This document shows, one piece after another, positions 26,693-35,846 of a stretch of 64,000 nucleotides of DNA. This DNA is from Burkholderia sp. TSV86. GTDB taxonomy: Bacteria; Pseudomonadota; Gammaproteobacteria; Burkholderiales; Burkholderiaceae. Each line of letters begins with the position of its first letter. Within the stretch, counting starts at the first letter, position 1. The position numbers and the translations under genes are program-made. Location of the stretch: contig NZ_LOWB01000039.1 of the NCBI RefSeq assembly GCF_001522865.1, positions 21,191 to 85,190 on the forward strand, given 5' to 3'. Below the pieces are notes generated by a model, which saw only the letters and a program-made list of their open reading frames with translations, had not been told where the DNA came from and ran no database searches.

Positions 26693-26742
26693 CTATCCAT
26701 TAAATATTTTAATAGATATACCAAAATTTTCGGGGAAATCTC

Positions 26743-28512
26743 ATGGCATTGTTGCGAGCCATCGCAGTGGCAATATTCTTGCTCGCCGGTGTGATTTGTG
26801 AGTCGAGTGCGAGGCCGATCCAGTGGCCTAGTAAGGTGGTGCATATTTCTGTTGAAGGCAAGGATCTGAAGGATGTGCTGCGCGATTTCGCGGCCAGTCA
26901 AAACATTCCTGCGCAGATCGCTCCAAACGTGCAGGGGACCGTTACTGGGCGATTCGATATGCCGCCTCAACGGTTTTTCGACACGCTTGCTGCGAGCTTT
27001 GGCTTCGTATGGTTTTACGACGGTGCGGTATTATCGATCAGCAACGCGAACGAAATGACTCGCCAAGTTATAAAGATGAACTACGCGAACACTCGTCAGT
27101 TGGCCGCGACCTTGAAAAAGATGAAGCTGTCCAACTCGAGGTTTCCGGTGACTTATGCTGAAGATGCTCGCACCGCAATCGTTACAGGGCCGGCGCAATA
27201 TGTGCAGCTTGTGAACGATATCGCTCAACAACTCGATCAGAGCATAGCGAATCAGGCCGGCTCGGTAGTGCGCGTGTTCAAGTTGAACCACGCATGGGCG
27301 GCTGATCATAAAGTTCAAATTGACGGCGAGGCCGTTGTCATACCCGGAGTGGCAAACATATTGTCCCAACTGTATGCATCCAGTTCGACGTTGCGCAATT
27401 CTGGCGATGGGGCACTGCCGAATGTTGTAACATCGAATGTACGGCGTCTACGCCAACTGAGTGACGTAAATGGAAGTCCCAGCGGTAATGGGTATCCGCC
27501 ACCGATACCGACACTTCCAGATTCGCCAGACGGTTCATTGGCAAACTTATTCAGTGGTAAGCCTCCTGCAGCTGGTGGCCCGGATGTCGATGCCGCTGAC
27601 GGAAAAATTATTGTGAGCGGCAGTCGTGAAGTCCAGAGCGCCAACGAGAAGATGCTCCCGGTAATCGAAGCGAATCCAATGACCAACTCGGTGCTTATCC
27701 GTGATACACCCCAGCGTATCGAGCAGTATTCTTCGATAATCGAAAAGCTGGATGTGCAGCCTAAATTGGTAGAAATAGAAGCACACATTATCGAAATAGA
27801 CGATGATGCGCTCAAGCAAATTGGTGTGGATTGGAGGGCGCATAGTAGCCATGTCGACGTGCAAACAGGAACAGGCACTAGGCAGCAAAATAATTATGAT
27901 GGAACTCTCAACCCGAGTTTTGGACGGACGGCGGGCGATAATATTACTTTTCTGGATGCTACTCCGGTAGGAGCATCGATCTCGGCGGTATTGGGCAATG
28001 CGGGCCGTTATCTGCTTGCAAGGATCAATGCGTTCCAGCAAACTTCAAAGGCAAAGATAGATGCGACGCCGAAGGTGGCCACGTTGGATAATGTGGAAGC
28101 CATCATGGATAGTAAGACGCGATTCTTTATACCCGTGTCGGGTTATACAGGCGGAGCCTTGTATAACGTATCAGTTGGTACTTCGTTGCGCGTTTTGCCT
28201 ATGGTTGTGGAGAGCGGCGGTGAAACCAAAATCAAACTCAATGTGCATATTGAGGAAGGGAGTATTACGAAGGGGGAAGTCAAGGAGATTCCAATTATCA
28301 AAACAAGTGAAATTAATACGCAGGCTTTTGTTGGAGAGAATGAAAGTTTGCTGATTGCTGGATATAAGGTGGAAAAGCAATCGAGTGCTGAGTATGGTGT
28401 GCCGGTGCTGTCTAAAATCCCGTTTCTTGGTGCGCTATTCCGTAGCCGGGATAATGAAAATTCTCGAATGGAGCGTATATTTTTGATTACTCCGAAAGTG
28501 TTGTCATTCTAA
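26743..28512 (+). CDS. sctC: T3SS outer-membrane secretin SctC (HrcC)
   Basis: A 589-residue secretin. Signal peptide (residues 1-23), N0/N1 domains (VHISVEGKDLKDVLRDFAASQ, then VTYAEDARTAIVTGP), a Pro/Gly-rich linker near 240-280, N3 (SVLIRDTPQRIEQYSSIIEKLDV) and the secretin barrel with ARINAFQQTSKAKIDATPKV and VPVLSKIPFLGALFRS. It forms the outer-membrane ring. The message ends with LITPKVLSF. Confidence 0.95.
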   Translation: MALLRAIAVAIFLLAGVICESSARPIQWPSKVVHISVEGKDLKDVLRDFAASQNIPAQIAPNVQGTVTGRFDMPPQRFFDTLAASFGFVWFYDGAVLSISNANEMTRQVIKMNYANTRQLAATLKKMKLSNSRFPVTYAEDARTAIVTGPAQYVQLVNDIAQQLDQSIANQAGSVVRVFKLNHAWAADHKVQIDGEAVVIPGVANILSQLYASSSTLRNSGDGALPNVVTSNVRRLRQLSDVNGSPSGNGYPPPIPTLPDSPDGSLANLFSGKPPAAGGPDVDAADGKIIVSGSREVQSANEKMLPVIEANPMTNSVLIRDTPQRIEQYSSIIEKLDVQPKLVEIEAHIIEIDDDALKQIGVDWRAHSSHVDVQTGTGTRQQNNYDGTLNPSFGRTAGDNITFLDATPVGASISAVLGNAGRYLLARINAFQQTSKAKIDATPKVATLDNVEAIMDSKTRFFIPVSGYTGGALYNVSVGTSLRVLPMVVESGGETKIKLNVHIEEGSITKGEVKEIPIIKTSEINTQAFVGENESLLIAGYKVEKQSSAEYGVPVLSKIPFLGALFRSRDNENSRMERIFLITPKVLSF

Positions 28513-28779
28513 GTAAGGTGATAATCGCTTTGTGAAGCGTCGGGGTTGATTGCCGGTGGCCGAGATTTTCATCTTGAAATTCGGGATTTTTCTCGCCACT
28601 AGGCTGAATACACTTTCGCGATGATGGCATCTGGGAGTTTGTAATGCATTTTTGATGGCCGCGGATGCGGTGGAGAGATTCAAAGACGTGGATTGTTCGA
28701 TCGAGGCCAACATTAAGTTTATTTCCATGTCGGTGATGTCTGTTGTCTCTGATTTATATCGAACGTATGGATAGGGCAT
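28504..28779 (-). CDS. Possible small protein downstream of the HrpG-like gene
   Basis: An open frame of 91 residues that starts 51 bases after the HrpG-like stop, on the same strand, and ends inside the last codons of sctC. I recognise no family. It has no membrane segment or signal peptide. No strong ribosome-binding site was seen. Its low-GC context makes a chance frame of this length less unlikely than elsewhere, so it is listed with low confidence. Confidence 0.25.
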   Translation of the reverse strand: MPYPYVRYKSETTDITDMEINLMLASIEQSTSLNLSTASAAIKNALQTPRCHHRESVFSLVARKIPNFKMKISATGNQPRRFTKRLSPYLE

Positions 28780-28830
28780 GGTGATATTGAAGTTGTGCAA
28801 ATGTTTCAAGGGCTATGTCTTGAAAAAGCA

Positions 28831-29532
28831 TCAGCTTTGCGTTCCCATGACATCCATTCGGTAGCCGTGTCCGTACACGGAAACGAGCCGGACTCCATTT
28901 TCCGGGCGTAGTTTCATCTTGAGGCGGATTTTGGCGACGTGTGTATCGAGAGATCGGGAAACAACGCTGCCACCATACCCCCAAATCACTGCCATCAAAT
29001 GCTCTCGAGTAAGAATTTCGCCGGCATGCCGAAAGAATAGTGCTGCGACTTTGAATTCCTTCGGCGTGAGCAAAATGGGAGCGCCGCGATAGTAGCAAAG
29101 TCTATTAGCCAAATCGATCAGATAATCACCGATCATTATCGATTGATCCGCTGATTTTCTCCTTTGTCTGGAACGATTCAGCTGAACATTGATTCTCGCA
29201 ATGAGTTCGGTTTCGCCGAATGGCTGAATAATATAGTCGTCGGCTCCGGCCGCCAGTATTTTGGCAACGCAATTTTCCTGATTTTGATGCAATAAGAAAA
29301 TTACTGGAACGTGTGTGCTCAAATTGCTTCTTGCCCACATCAACACATCGTAGCCGGTTACAAATGGGGCATCCCAGTTGAGTAGCAGGAGATCGAATTT
29401 ATTTCTCTTTAGCTTCGATATTAATCTTTCTCCGTCTTCGAAGGGAAGGCAGTTGTATCCGTGAGCGATCAATGTCGGCTGAATTTTTTTTATACCATGT
29501 GAGCCGAACTCTAAATATGCAATCTTTGCCAT
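28831..29532 (-). CDS. hrpG: OmpR-family regulator HrpG-like, with degenerate receiver
   Basis: A 233-residue protein: receiver-like domain (residues 1-120) and winged-helix DNA-binding domain (130-230, with LTPKEFKVAALFFRHAGEIL and RSLDTHVAKIRLKMK). By place next to sctC and hrpB it corresponds to HrpG, which activates hrpB/hrpX. The receiver lacks usual phosphorylation residues: Asn52 lies where the accepting Asp is expected, the N-terminal acidic pair is YLEFG, and Gln103 replaces the conserved Lys. Chosen start is the ATG at 29532; no cognate sensor kinase gene is in the window. Confidence 0.75.
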   Translation of the reverse strand: MAKIAYLEFGSHGIKKIQPTLIAHGYNCLPFEDGERLISKLKRNKFDLLLLNWDAPFVTGYDVLMWARSNLSTHVPVIFLLHQNQENCVAKILAAGADDYIIQPFGETELIARINVQLNRSRQRRKSADQSIMIGDYLIDLANRLCYYRGAPILLTPKEFKVAALFFRHAGEILTREHLMAVIWGYGGSVVSRSLDTHVAKIRLKMKLRPENGVRLVSVYGHGYRMDVMGTQS

Positions 29533-30690
29533 AATGAACCAAAACAATAACACTTTAACGGAAATTTTGATTCCGGTCGATGCTTGATTTCTGTGCGACG
29601 ATGAATCAATAAGAGCGATGCCAATGTGTGGTGGGTACCGATTGGGGGTGGTTATGAATTTTGACGTGTTTTGTGTGCTCCTTGATCGGCTTGGACGAAT
29701 GCCGTGAGTGCTTGATGCATTTTTCGGTGTACCGGCCGATTGACTGAAGAGTATTGCGCCTTGAAGGAAAATGTTTGAGTGTCAATGGTGCCGTGATGCA
29801 TATCTGATTGATATCCTTATTTTCACTTAATTATCATATGTGATGGCGCATGATGTGAGTTGGAGCATGCCGTTCTAGAAAATTAATATGAAACTAATCG
29901 TCTGCCAGTGGCAAATGGTCTGGTTTGCGAGGGCTCGGTTTCGATCGGACGTAGCATGAGTTCCGCCGGATGCGGACGGATCGAGCATGACAAAAATATC
30001 GGTATCGCCCGATTCAAGCTCATGCAAGCTGCATCAAATTTTCTGAATAGCAGAGTCTTTACGAAAGCTCGTGTTGCAATTCTTTGCTTGTGTCACTGTA
30101 CGCAATTGCCGGCGCTATTGTCAATCAGATTGTCAATGGTTGACGTTTATTTTTTATGATAATTATTGTTATTATAGTGGTATTTATATGCGGAGGTTTT
30201 AGGTGGGTTGCGGTGTATTGTGGCAATATTTTTGTTGGTTGCATTGATTCTGGCGGGATTGGGTGGGTGTGTCACGTATTTGATGTGAAATTTGATCAAG
30301 CCGGACGATGCAGGGTTGATTTGAAATTTTTAATCCGAAACCGGGTGAAATGAATTAATCAGTTGATCGACATCGTGCCATAAGTCAACTCATCGTTGCG
30401 CGGCGAACCTACTTTACGCGCAACGGTTGGCGCCAGGCTTGGCTGCCCGTGCGTCTGCCGGAGTGTATAGTCGCCCCGATGCCGGCGAGCCCGCCAGCCT
30501 GGCGGCGAAGCTCGGGATTCGCTGCGCTCGACGGCTATCGTTCATACAGGGTGTGTTGCGTCGCAGCATTTGTCCTCGGCACGTCTTATGTCCCCCGAAA
30601 TTTATACAGGTGTTCGAAAATTACGATTTGACTCATGCCCTGCTTTCGGTTGAAGCTAACGGCTTGCTGTCCGAAGGGGGCTGTATCTGC
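29533..30690. other. Low-GC gene-free stretch at right edge of T3SS block
   Basis: More than 1.1 kb with no reading frame I would call a gene. The frames at 29908-30159 and the extension of the acetyltransferase frame back to 30427 show no motif or ribosome-binding site. Base composition returns to the high GC of the core genome at about 30420. No insertion sequence, tRNA or clear direct repeat was seen. Confidence 0.5.
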
Positions 30691-31200
30691 ATGAGTTCGA
30701 TTTTGACTGTTCGTCGTATTACCGCGGATCAGGGCGGTGTGTATCGCGAACTGCGTGCGGCTTCGCTGCGCGAGCCCTTTGCGAGCGGCGAGACGCCCGA
30801 AGCCGAGTTAAGAGTCGATGCGGCCGCTGCAGCCGCGATCGTGGAGCGTCGCGCGTCGTCTGACGAATCGACGACGTTCGTGCTGTATACCGAAGGCCAT
30901 CCGGCCGGCATGATCGGTGCTTATTTCAACGCCACGCCCGAGCGGCGCGCGTTCGTGAGCGAGTTGTGGGTCGCGCATGCGGTGCGTCATCTGCGCGGCG
31001 GCGTGCTGCTCGTCGATACGGCGCGCAATTGGTTGGCCGAGCGCGGCGCCGTCGAGGTTTATGCATGGATTGCCGATCAGAACCGTGTCGCGATCCGCTT
31101 CTATGAGCATGTCGGTTTTGCCGATACCGGCGAGCGCGCGCCAATCGCGCGCGTGCCCGGCGCGCTGAAATCGCTGTTTGTCTGCCGCCGGCGCGTGTAA
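30691..31200 (+). CDS. GNAT-family N-acetyltransferase
   Basis: A 169-residue protein with the GNAT fold: N-terminal [19 protein letters not shown], a central beta strand [15 protein letters not shown] leading into the acetyl-CoA loop, and the C-terminal [18 protein letters not shown] typical of the family. Acceptor substrate unknown. I chose the ATG at 30691, with GAAGGGGG upstream; the frame is open further upstream but without motif. First core-type gene right of the T3SS block. Confidence 0.8.
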   Translation: MSSILTVRRITADQGGVYRELRAASLREPFASGETPEAELRVDAAAAAAIVERRASSDESTTFVLYTEGHPAGMIGAYFNATPERRAFVSELWVAHAVRHLRGGVLLVDTARNWLAERGAVEVYAWIADQNRVAIRFYEHVGFADTGERAPIARVPGALKSLFVCRRRV

Positions 31201-31349
31201 GAAAGCATCTTTCGTGCGCGCGATTCGCGAGCCTTGCAGCGCCGTATCCCGGCGGAGCGCCATCGGCGGCGCTGGGCCGCGCGCGCCCGAAAATATGGCC
31301 GTCTGCGTGGACCCCTGTAAAATACGCAAAATTTTTTTGCAGAACGTCC

Positions 31350-32180
31350 ATGTCGCTAAAAAAATCGCCATTCTTCGAACTGCGCAGCGGTTCGGTCGAC
31401 ACGTTGCTGTTCACCGTGAAAACCACCGATCTCGATGCGCTGCGCGCCGAGTTGGTCAAACGTTTCGAAGCGACTCCCGAATTTTTTGCGGATGACGTCG
31501 TTGCGATCGACGTGCGCCGGCTTGCGGATGGCGAGCGCGTGCCGCTCGATGCGATCCGCCAGATGCTGGGCGACGTGCGGATGCGCGCGGTCGGCGTGGT
31601 CGCGCAGCATGCGCAGCACGCATGGGTTGCCGACGCCGGCTTGCCGTTGCTCGAGGCGCGCGACCGGCGCGGCGCGGCGCCGAAGACCGGCGAGGACGCG
31701 CTCGGCGAGACCGCGGCAGGCACGACGGGCGAGGCGGCCCAGTCGAACGAGTGGCAAGCGGCGGCGGGGGATGCCGCGCGCGCCGCCGAAGCGGACATGC
31801 CGGCGGCGGATGCGGTATCCGCGGCATCCGTCATCGCACCATACGCGGCGACGCTCGTGATCGACCGGCCGCTGCGTTCAGGACAACAGATATACGCGAA
31901 GGGAGACCTCGTGGTGCTCGGCCCGGTCAGTCATGGCGCCGAAGTCATCGCGCAAGGCAACATCCACATCTACGCGCCGCTGCGCGGCCGCGCTCTCGCG
32001 GGCGTGCACGGCAATCACGACGCGCGCATCTTCTGCACGTGTCTCGAACCGGAACTGATTTCGATCGCGGGTATCTATCGGACGACGGAGAATCCGCTGC
32101 CTGCCGAGGTGCTGGGCAAATCGGTGCAGATCCGGCTCGAACAGGAAAAACTGATGATCGAGCCGCTGCGCCTGACGTGA
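31350..32180 (+). CDS. minC: Septum-site inhibitor MinC
   Basis: A 276-residue protein. The N-terminal FtsZ-inhibiting domain ([20 protein letters not shown]) is followed by an Ala/Glu-rich linker (about 110-160) and the C-terminal beta-helix domain ([43 protein letters not shown]) that binds MinD. Together MinCDE keep the division ring at mid-cell. The linker is long for the family. Confidence 0.95.
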   Translation: MSLKKSPFFELRSGSVDTLLFTVKTTDLDALRAELVKRFEATPEFFADDVVAIDVRRLADGERVPLDAIRQMLGDVRMRAVGVVAQHAQHAWVADAGLPLLEARDRRGAAPKTGEDALGETAAGTTGEAAQSNEWQAAAGDAARAAEADMPAADAVSAASVIAPYAATLVIDRPLRSGQQIYAKGDLVVLGPVSHGAEVIAQGNIHIYAPLRGRALAGVHGNHDARIFCTCLEPELISIAGIYRTTENPLPAEVLGKSVQIRLEQEKLMIEPLRLT

Positions 32181-32237
32181 TGGGCGGGCGCGGCAAACGG
32201 ATCGGTCGGTTCTCATTGACGAACACAGGGTAGGTAA

Positions 32238-33053
32238 ATGGCAAAAATCATCGTGGTGACATCGGGCAAGGGCGGCGTGGGCAAAACGACGACGAGCGCA
32301 AGCTTTGCCTCCGGCCTCGCGCTGCGCGGCCACAAGACGGCCGTGATCGACTTCGACGTTGGTCTGCGCAATCTCGATCTCATCATGGGCTGCGAGCGCC
32401 GGGTCGTGTATGACCTTGTCAACGTGATCCAGGGCGAAGCGAACCTGAATCAGGCGCTCATCAAGGACAAGAAGTGCGAGAACTTGTATATCCTGCCGGC
32501 GTCGCAGACGCGCGACAAGGATGCGCTCACGCGTGAGGGCGTCGAGAAGGTCATCAACGATCTGGTTGCGATGGATTTCGAGTACATCGTTTGCGATTCG
32601 CCGGCAGGCATCGAGGCGGGCGCGCTGCACGCGATGTACTTCGCGGACGAGGCGCTGATCGTGACCAATCCGGAAGTGTCGTCGGTGCGCGACTCCGATC
32701 GCATTCTCGGCATTCTGTCGTCGAAGACGAAACGCGCGACGGAAGGCAAGGAGCCGATCAAGGAGCACCTGCTCATCACCCGCTACAACCCGAAGCGCGT
32801 GAGCGAAGGCGAGATGCTGTCGCTCGACGACATCAGCGAGATCCTGCGTATCAAGCTGATCGGCGTCGTGCCGGAGTCCGAGGCGGTGCTGCACGCGTCG
32901 AACCAGGGGCTGCCCGCGGTGCATCTGGACGGCACCGACGTCGCCGAAGCGTACAAGGACATCGTTGCGCGCTTTCTCGGCGAGGACAAGCCGCTGCGCT
33001 TCATCGATTACCAAAAGCCGGGCCTGCTGCAGCGCCTCTTTGGCAACAAGTAA
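32238..33053 (+). CDS. minD: Division-site ATPase MinD
   Basis: A 271-residue ParA-type ATPase. The deviant Walker A motif GKGGVGKTT is at residues 10-18, with DFDVGLRNLDLIMGCERRVVYD, DSPAGIE and a C-terminal amphipathic membrane-targeting helix (LLQRLFGNK). It binds membrane when ATP-bound and recruits MinC and MinE. 57 bases after minC, 12 before minE. Confidence 0.97.
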   Translation: MAKIIVVTSGKGGVGKTTTSASFASGLALRGHKTAVIDFDVGLRNLDLIMGCERRVVYDLVNVIQGEANLNQALIKDKKCENLYILPASQTRDKDALTREGVEKVINDLVAMDFEYIVCDSPAGIEAGALHAMYFADEALIVTNPEVSSVRDSDRILGILSSKTKRATEGKEPIKEHLLITRYNPKRVSEGEMLSLDDISEILRIKLIGVVPESEAVLHASNQGLPAVHLDGTDVAEAYKDIVARFLGEDKPLRFIDYQKPGLLQRLFGNK

Positions 33054-33065
33054 CGGAGGCGCGCC

Positions 33066-33320
33066 ATGTCGATACTGTCGTTTCTGCTCGGCGAGAAGAA
33101 GAAGTCCGCGGCCGTCGCGAAAGAACGGTTGCAGCTCATCATCGCGCACGAGCGGGTGGGCGGCCGTCCGCCCGCCGATTATCTGCCGGCGTTGCAAAAG
33201 GAACTCGTCGCCGTCATTTCGAAATATGTGAAGATTTCGAACGATGACATCCGCGTGAGCCTCGAGCGCCAGGACGATCTGGAAGTGCTCGAGGTGAAGA
33301 TCGAGATTCCCCAGGCCTGA
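33066..33320 (+). CDS. minE: Cell division topological factor MinE
   Basis: An 84-residue protein with membrane-binding N-terminus ([14 protein letters not shown]), the MinD-contacting helix [13 protein letters not shown], and a dimerisation domain ending [12 protein letters not shown]. It stimulates MinD ATPase and drives pole-to-pole oscillation. GGAGG precedes the start. Confidence 0.96.
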
Positions 33321-33436
33321 GGCCGCGCCGCCGCTTCGTTGTCCGCCATGTGCGCGGCGCCGTGGCGCCGCGCGTGTCTTACTTCCGGTTGCACTCTCGG
33401 ACGCTCCGTAATAGAGCGCCGGTCCGCCTTTTCGCT

Positions 33437-33490
33437 CCTCCGAGCATTGAATGAATGCGCGCGCATCGCGCGTTCATTCATTCTCGGAGG
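33437..33490 (+). promoter_or_regulatory. Long inverted repeat covering the ribosome-binding site of the next gene
   Basis: CCTCCGAG (33437-33444) pairs with CTCGGAGG (33483-33490). Inside, GAATGAATG pairs with CATTCATTC and CGCGCG with CGCGCG. The outer right arm contains the GGAGG that lies five bases before the ATG at 33496, so the folded RNA would hide that site. It may also act as a 3' structure for the minE message. Confidence 0.55.
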
Positions 33491-33495
33491 CGGTG

Positions 33496-33867
33496 ATGTC
33501 GTTCTCTATTCGTCGTGTTGCGTGGCCGCTTGCCGTTGCCGGTGCGGCTGTTTGCGTGCTTGCGCCGCTTGCCGCAAGCGCGGAGGAAATCGTTGTCGCG
33601 CAGGTCGTGCCCGGCGTGGTGGTCGAGCCGGCGGCTCCTGAAGTTATCGTGGTCGCGCCGAGCGCGCCACCGCCCGTGCGTTATGAGGTCGCGCCGGCGC
33701 CGCGCGTCGGCTATGTATGGGATCGCGGCCACTGGCATTGGGATCATGGCCGCTACGTGTGGATAGCAGGGCATTGACAGGCCGAGCGCGTCGGCATGCA
33801 TTGGGTGCCGGGGCGCTGGGTGCCGCGCGGGCCGAACTGGGTCTGGGTTGGCGGTCATTGGGCATGA
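33496..33867 (+). pseudogene. YXWGXW-repeat envelope protein gene broken by one stop codon
   Basis: The frame begins with a signal peptide (MSFSIRRVAWPLAVAGAAV...) and continues into a Pro/Val-rich part and repeats of the YXWGXW type (GYVWDRGHWHWDHGRYVW). It then meets TGA at 33775-33777. Beyond that stop the same frame stays open for 29 more codons and carries two further repeats (HWVPGRWVPRGPNWVW, VGGHWA) to a TGA at 33865. The neighbouring pattern GHW-QAER suggests the stop replaced a Trp TGG. The shortened 93-residue product could still be made. Function of the family is unknown. Confidence 0.7.
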
Positions 33868-33880
33868 GCGGGAACGCGCG

Positions 33881-33991
33881 ATGAAACGAACGTTTCGGGT
33901 GCTCGCGCTTGTCACGTTGACGCTGGCCGGTTGCATCGAGGTGCCCGCGTGGCCGGTGTATGACCGGCCCGCGCCCGTCGTGATCTATTGA
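33881..33991 (+). CDS. Tiny lipoprotein, 36 residues
   Basis: A short frame beginning MKRTFRVLALVTLTLAGC, a clear lipoprotein signal with lipobox LAGC at residues 15-18. The remaining 18 residues are Pro/Tyr/Val-rich. It starts 13 bases after the broken repeat-protein gene on the same strand and overlaps the end of the chloride-channel gene by seven bases. Small lipoproteins of this kind often follow YXWGXW genes; role unknown. Confidence 0.55.
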   Translation: MKRTFRVLALVTLTLAGCIEVPAWPVYDRPAPVVIY

Positions 33992-35658
33992 CGAGGTCGT
34001 GGCGGCGGGTCGGCCGAAGGGAGTATGCCGTCGCGGGCAGGCGGCGAGGCGCTCGCCGCTGGCGCGGTTGCGTGGCGCGACGTATTCGTATCGGCGGCGC
34101 AGGCGGGGGCGTCAGTTCGGAAGGCGGGGCTTGCTCCGCCGTCGGCATAGCGGCGGGCGTCGATCTCGGCGCTAGCATGACTGCCGGCTTCGGCTTCGGC
34201 TTCGGCTTCGGCTTCGGCTTCGGCTTCGGCTCGCGCATCCGCGTCGGTTTCGTCGCGCAACGTATCGAGCGGATCGGCGGGCGCCGATGCGGCATCCACC
34301 GGCATCCTGACCGCCGTGATACCGGCGGGCGTGGCGTCGCGGGACGCGGCGGCGTGCGCCGGCTGCGGCGGCTTCAGATAGCGCTCGGCGAGCGCTTCAT
34401 AGAGCGGCGGCACGAAAAAGCGCGACACGCGGCTGGCGATCAGCGCGGTCGCCATCAACGAGATCACCAGCGCGTGGCCGTTGATCATCTCCATGACGAT
34501 CACGAACGACGTGATAGGCGATTGCGTGACGGCAGCGAGGTAGCCAACCATCGCAAGCGCGATCAGCATCGGCAGGTGCATGTCGCTGAACACGAAATGC
34601 AGCAGATTGCCGAATCCGGCGCCGATCGACAGCGACGGAGCGAAAATCCCGCCGGGGATGCCCGGCAGGTACGACGCGACCATCGAGATCATCTTCAGGA
34701 ACGGATACAGTGCGGGCAATTGTTCATGGCCATCGAGCAGGCCGCGCGCCTCCGCGTAGCCGCTGCCGAACGTCGTGCCGCCCGAGACGAGGCCGGCGAA
34801 CGCGATCGCCAAACCGCACCCGGCCGCGAATACGATCGGCCGCTCGCGATATAGCGACAGCAGCCTTGCCGGCAGCCATCGGCTGGTGTTCAGCAGCAGC
34901 CAGCCGAACAGGCCGCCCGCGATGCCGGTGACGAGCGCCGTCAGCAGCACGGCGGCAGCAAGCGCTTTGGGGAAATGCGGGCCGATTTCGATCGTGCCGA
35001 AATACGTGTAATTGCCGTTCAGGCCGAGCGCGATCACGCCGGCGATGATGATGGCCGTGATCAGCACGCCGCTTGCGCGTGCGGAGAAGCTGCGGCTCAG
35101 CTCCTCGATAGCGAACACGATGCCGGCGAGCGGCGTATTGAACGCGGCCGACAGTCCGGCCGCCGCGCCCGCGAGCACGAGCTGCCGCTCGATTAGCGCG
35201 TTCGAGCGCGGATAGAAGCGGCGCAGGTTGAACATCAGCGACGCGCCGATTTGCACGGTCGGCCCTTCGCGGCCAATGGTGAAGCCGCCGAGGATGCCGA
35301 GCAACGACACAACAACCTTGCCGAACAGAATGCGCAACGTCAGCAGACGGGAACCAAACGCGCCCGGCTGCGCGTGCAGCGTGGCGATCACCTGGGGAAT
35401 GCCGCTACCTTCCGCGCCGCGGAAGAAGCGGCGCGTGAGCCAGACCGATAGCGCCGCAATTGCCGGGGTGAGCACGAAAGGCAGCCATACGTAACGATGC
35501 TGGAGTGCACGGAACGCGTCGTAGCCGCGATCGATAAGCCGCGCATACAGCACGGCGATCAGGCCCACGGCGATTGCGCCGAGCCAGAACACACCGTACT
35601 GGCGCCAGATGCGTTGCGTGCGGCGCGCGAGGGACGGGAGCAGGCGGTGGCGTGGCAT
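33985..35658 (-). CDS. CLC-family chloride/proton antiporter
   Basis: A 557-residue membrane protein. Conserved ion-binding segments are present: GSGIP, GREGP (with the gating Glu), IPGGIFAPSL and a Tyr in the last helix region (FFVPPLYEAL). The internal proton Glu pair is also present (FAIEELSRSF), so exchange of chloride for protons is more likely than simple channel behaviour. The 130-residue C-terminal tail is low-complexity and has an Ala-Glu repeat. I chose the ATG at 35658; a TTG upstream is possible. Confidence 0.9.
   Translation of the reverse strand: MPRHRLLPSLARRTQRIWRQYGVFWLGAIAVGLIAVLYARLIDRGYDAFRALQHRYVWLPFVLTPAIAALSVWLTRRFFRGAEGSGIPQVIATLHAQPGAFGSRLLTLRILFGKVVVSLLGILGGFTIGREGPTVQIGASLMFNLRRFYPRSNALIERQLVLAGAAAGLSAAFNTPLAGIVFAIEELSRSFSARASGVLITAIIIAGVIALGLNGNYTYFGTIEIGPHFPKALAAAVLLTALVTGIAGGLFGWLLLNTSRWLPARLLSLYRERPIVFAAGCGLAIAFAGLVSGGTTFGSGYAEARGLLDGHEQLPALYPFLKMISMVASYLPGIPGGIFAPSLSIGAGFGNLLHFVFSDMHLPMLIALAMVGYLAAVTQSPITSFVIVMEMINGHALVISLMATALIASRVSRFFVPPLYEALAERYLKPPQPAHAAASRDATPAGITAVRMPVDAASAPADPLDTLRDETDADARAEAEAEAEAEAEAEAGSHASAEIDARRYADGGASPAFRTDAPACAADTNTSRHATAPAASASPPARDGILPSADPPPRPRQ
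34186..34230 (-). repeat. Hexanucleotide tandem repeat in the CLC gene tail
   Basis: Seven exact copies of GGCTTC (plus a partial one) encode an alternating Ala-Glu stretch in the cytosolic tail of the CLC protein. Changes in copy number keep the reading frame and would only lengthen or shorten the tail. Confidence 0.9.
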
Positions 35659-35846
35659 GGGCGGCGGCGCTGACAAAATTGCAATTATAGAGAGCGTCGC
35701 ACGCGAGATTTTGCATGAGAGGGGGCGTAATCAAGTTGAAATATGAGTTGAACCCAGGCGCCACGGCTAATCGCGTGTCGCCGGCCGCCCGCGCTCCGGC
35801 GAAACGGCCGGCAGCCTGTGCCATATAAAGCGCGAACGTTGCCGAG

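Noticed and set aside
29908..30159. 83-residue plus-strand frame in the low-GC gap
   Set aside because: No motif, no ribosome-binding site, unlikely composition; treated as chance.
30427..30690. N-terminal extension of the acetyltransferase frame
   Set aside because: No similarity to GNAT proteins, poor start context; the ATG at 30691 gives the normal family length.
34186..34230. Tandem repeats considered as a CRISPR-like array
   Set aside because: Six-base units without spacers inside a coding tail; a simple microsatellite. No CRISPR array was seen anywhere in the window.
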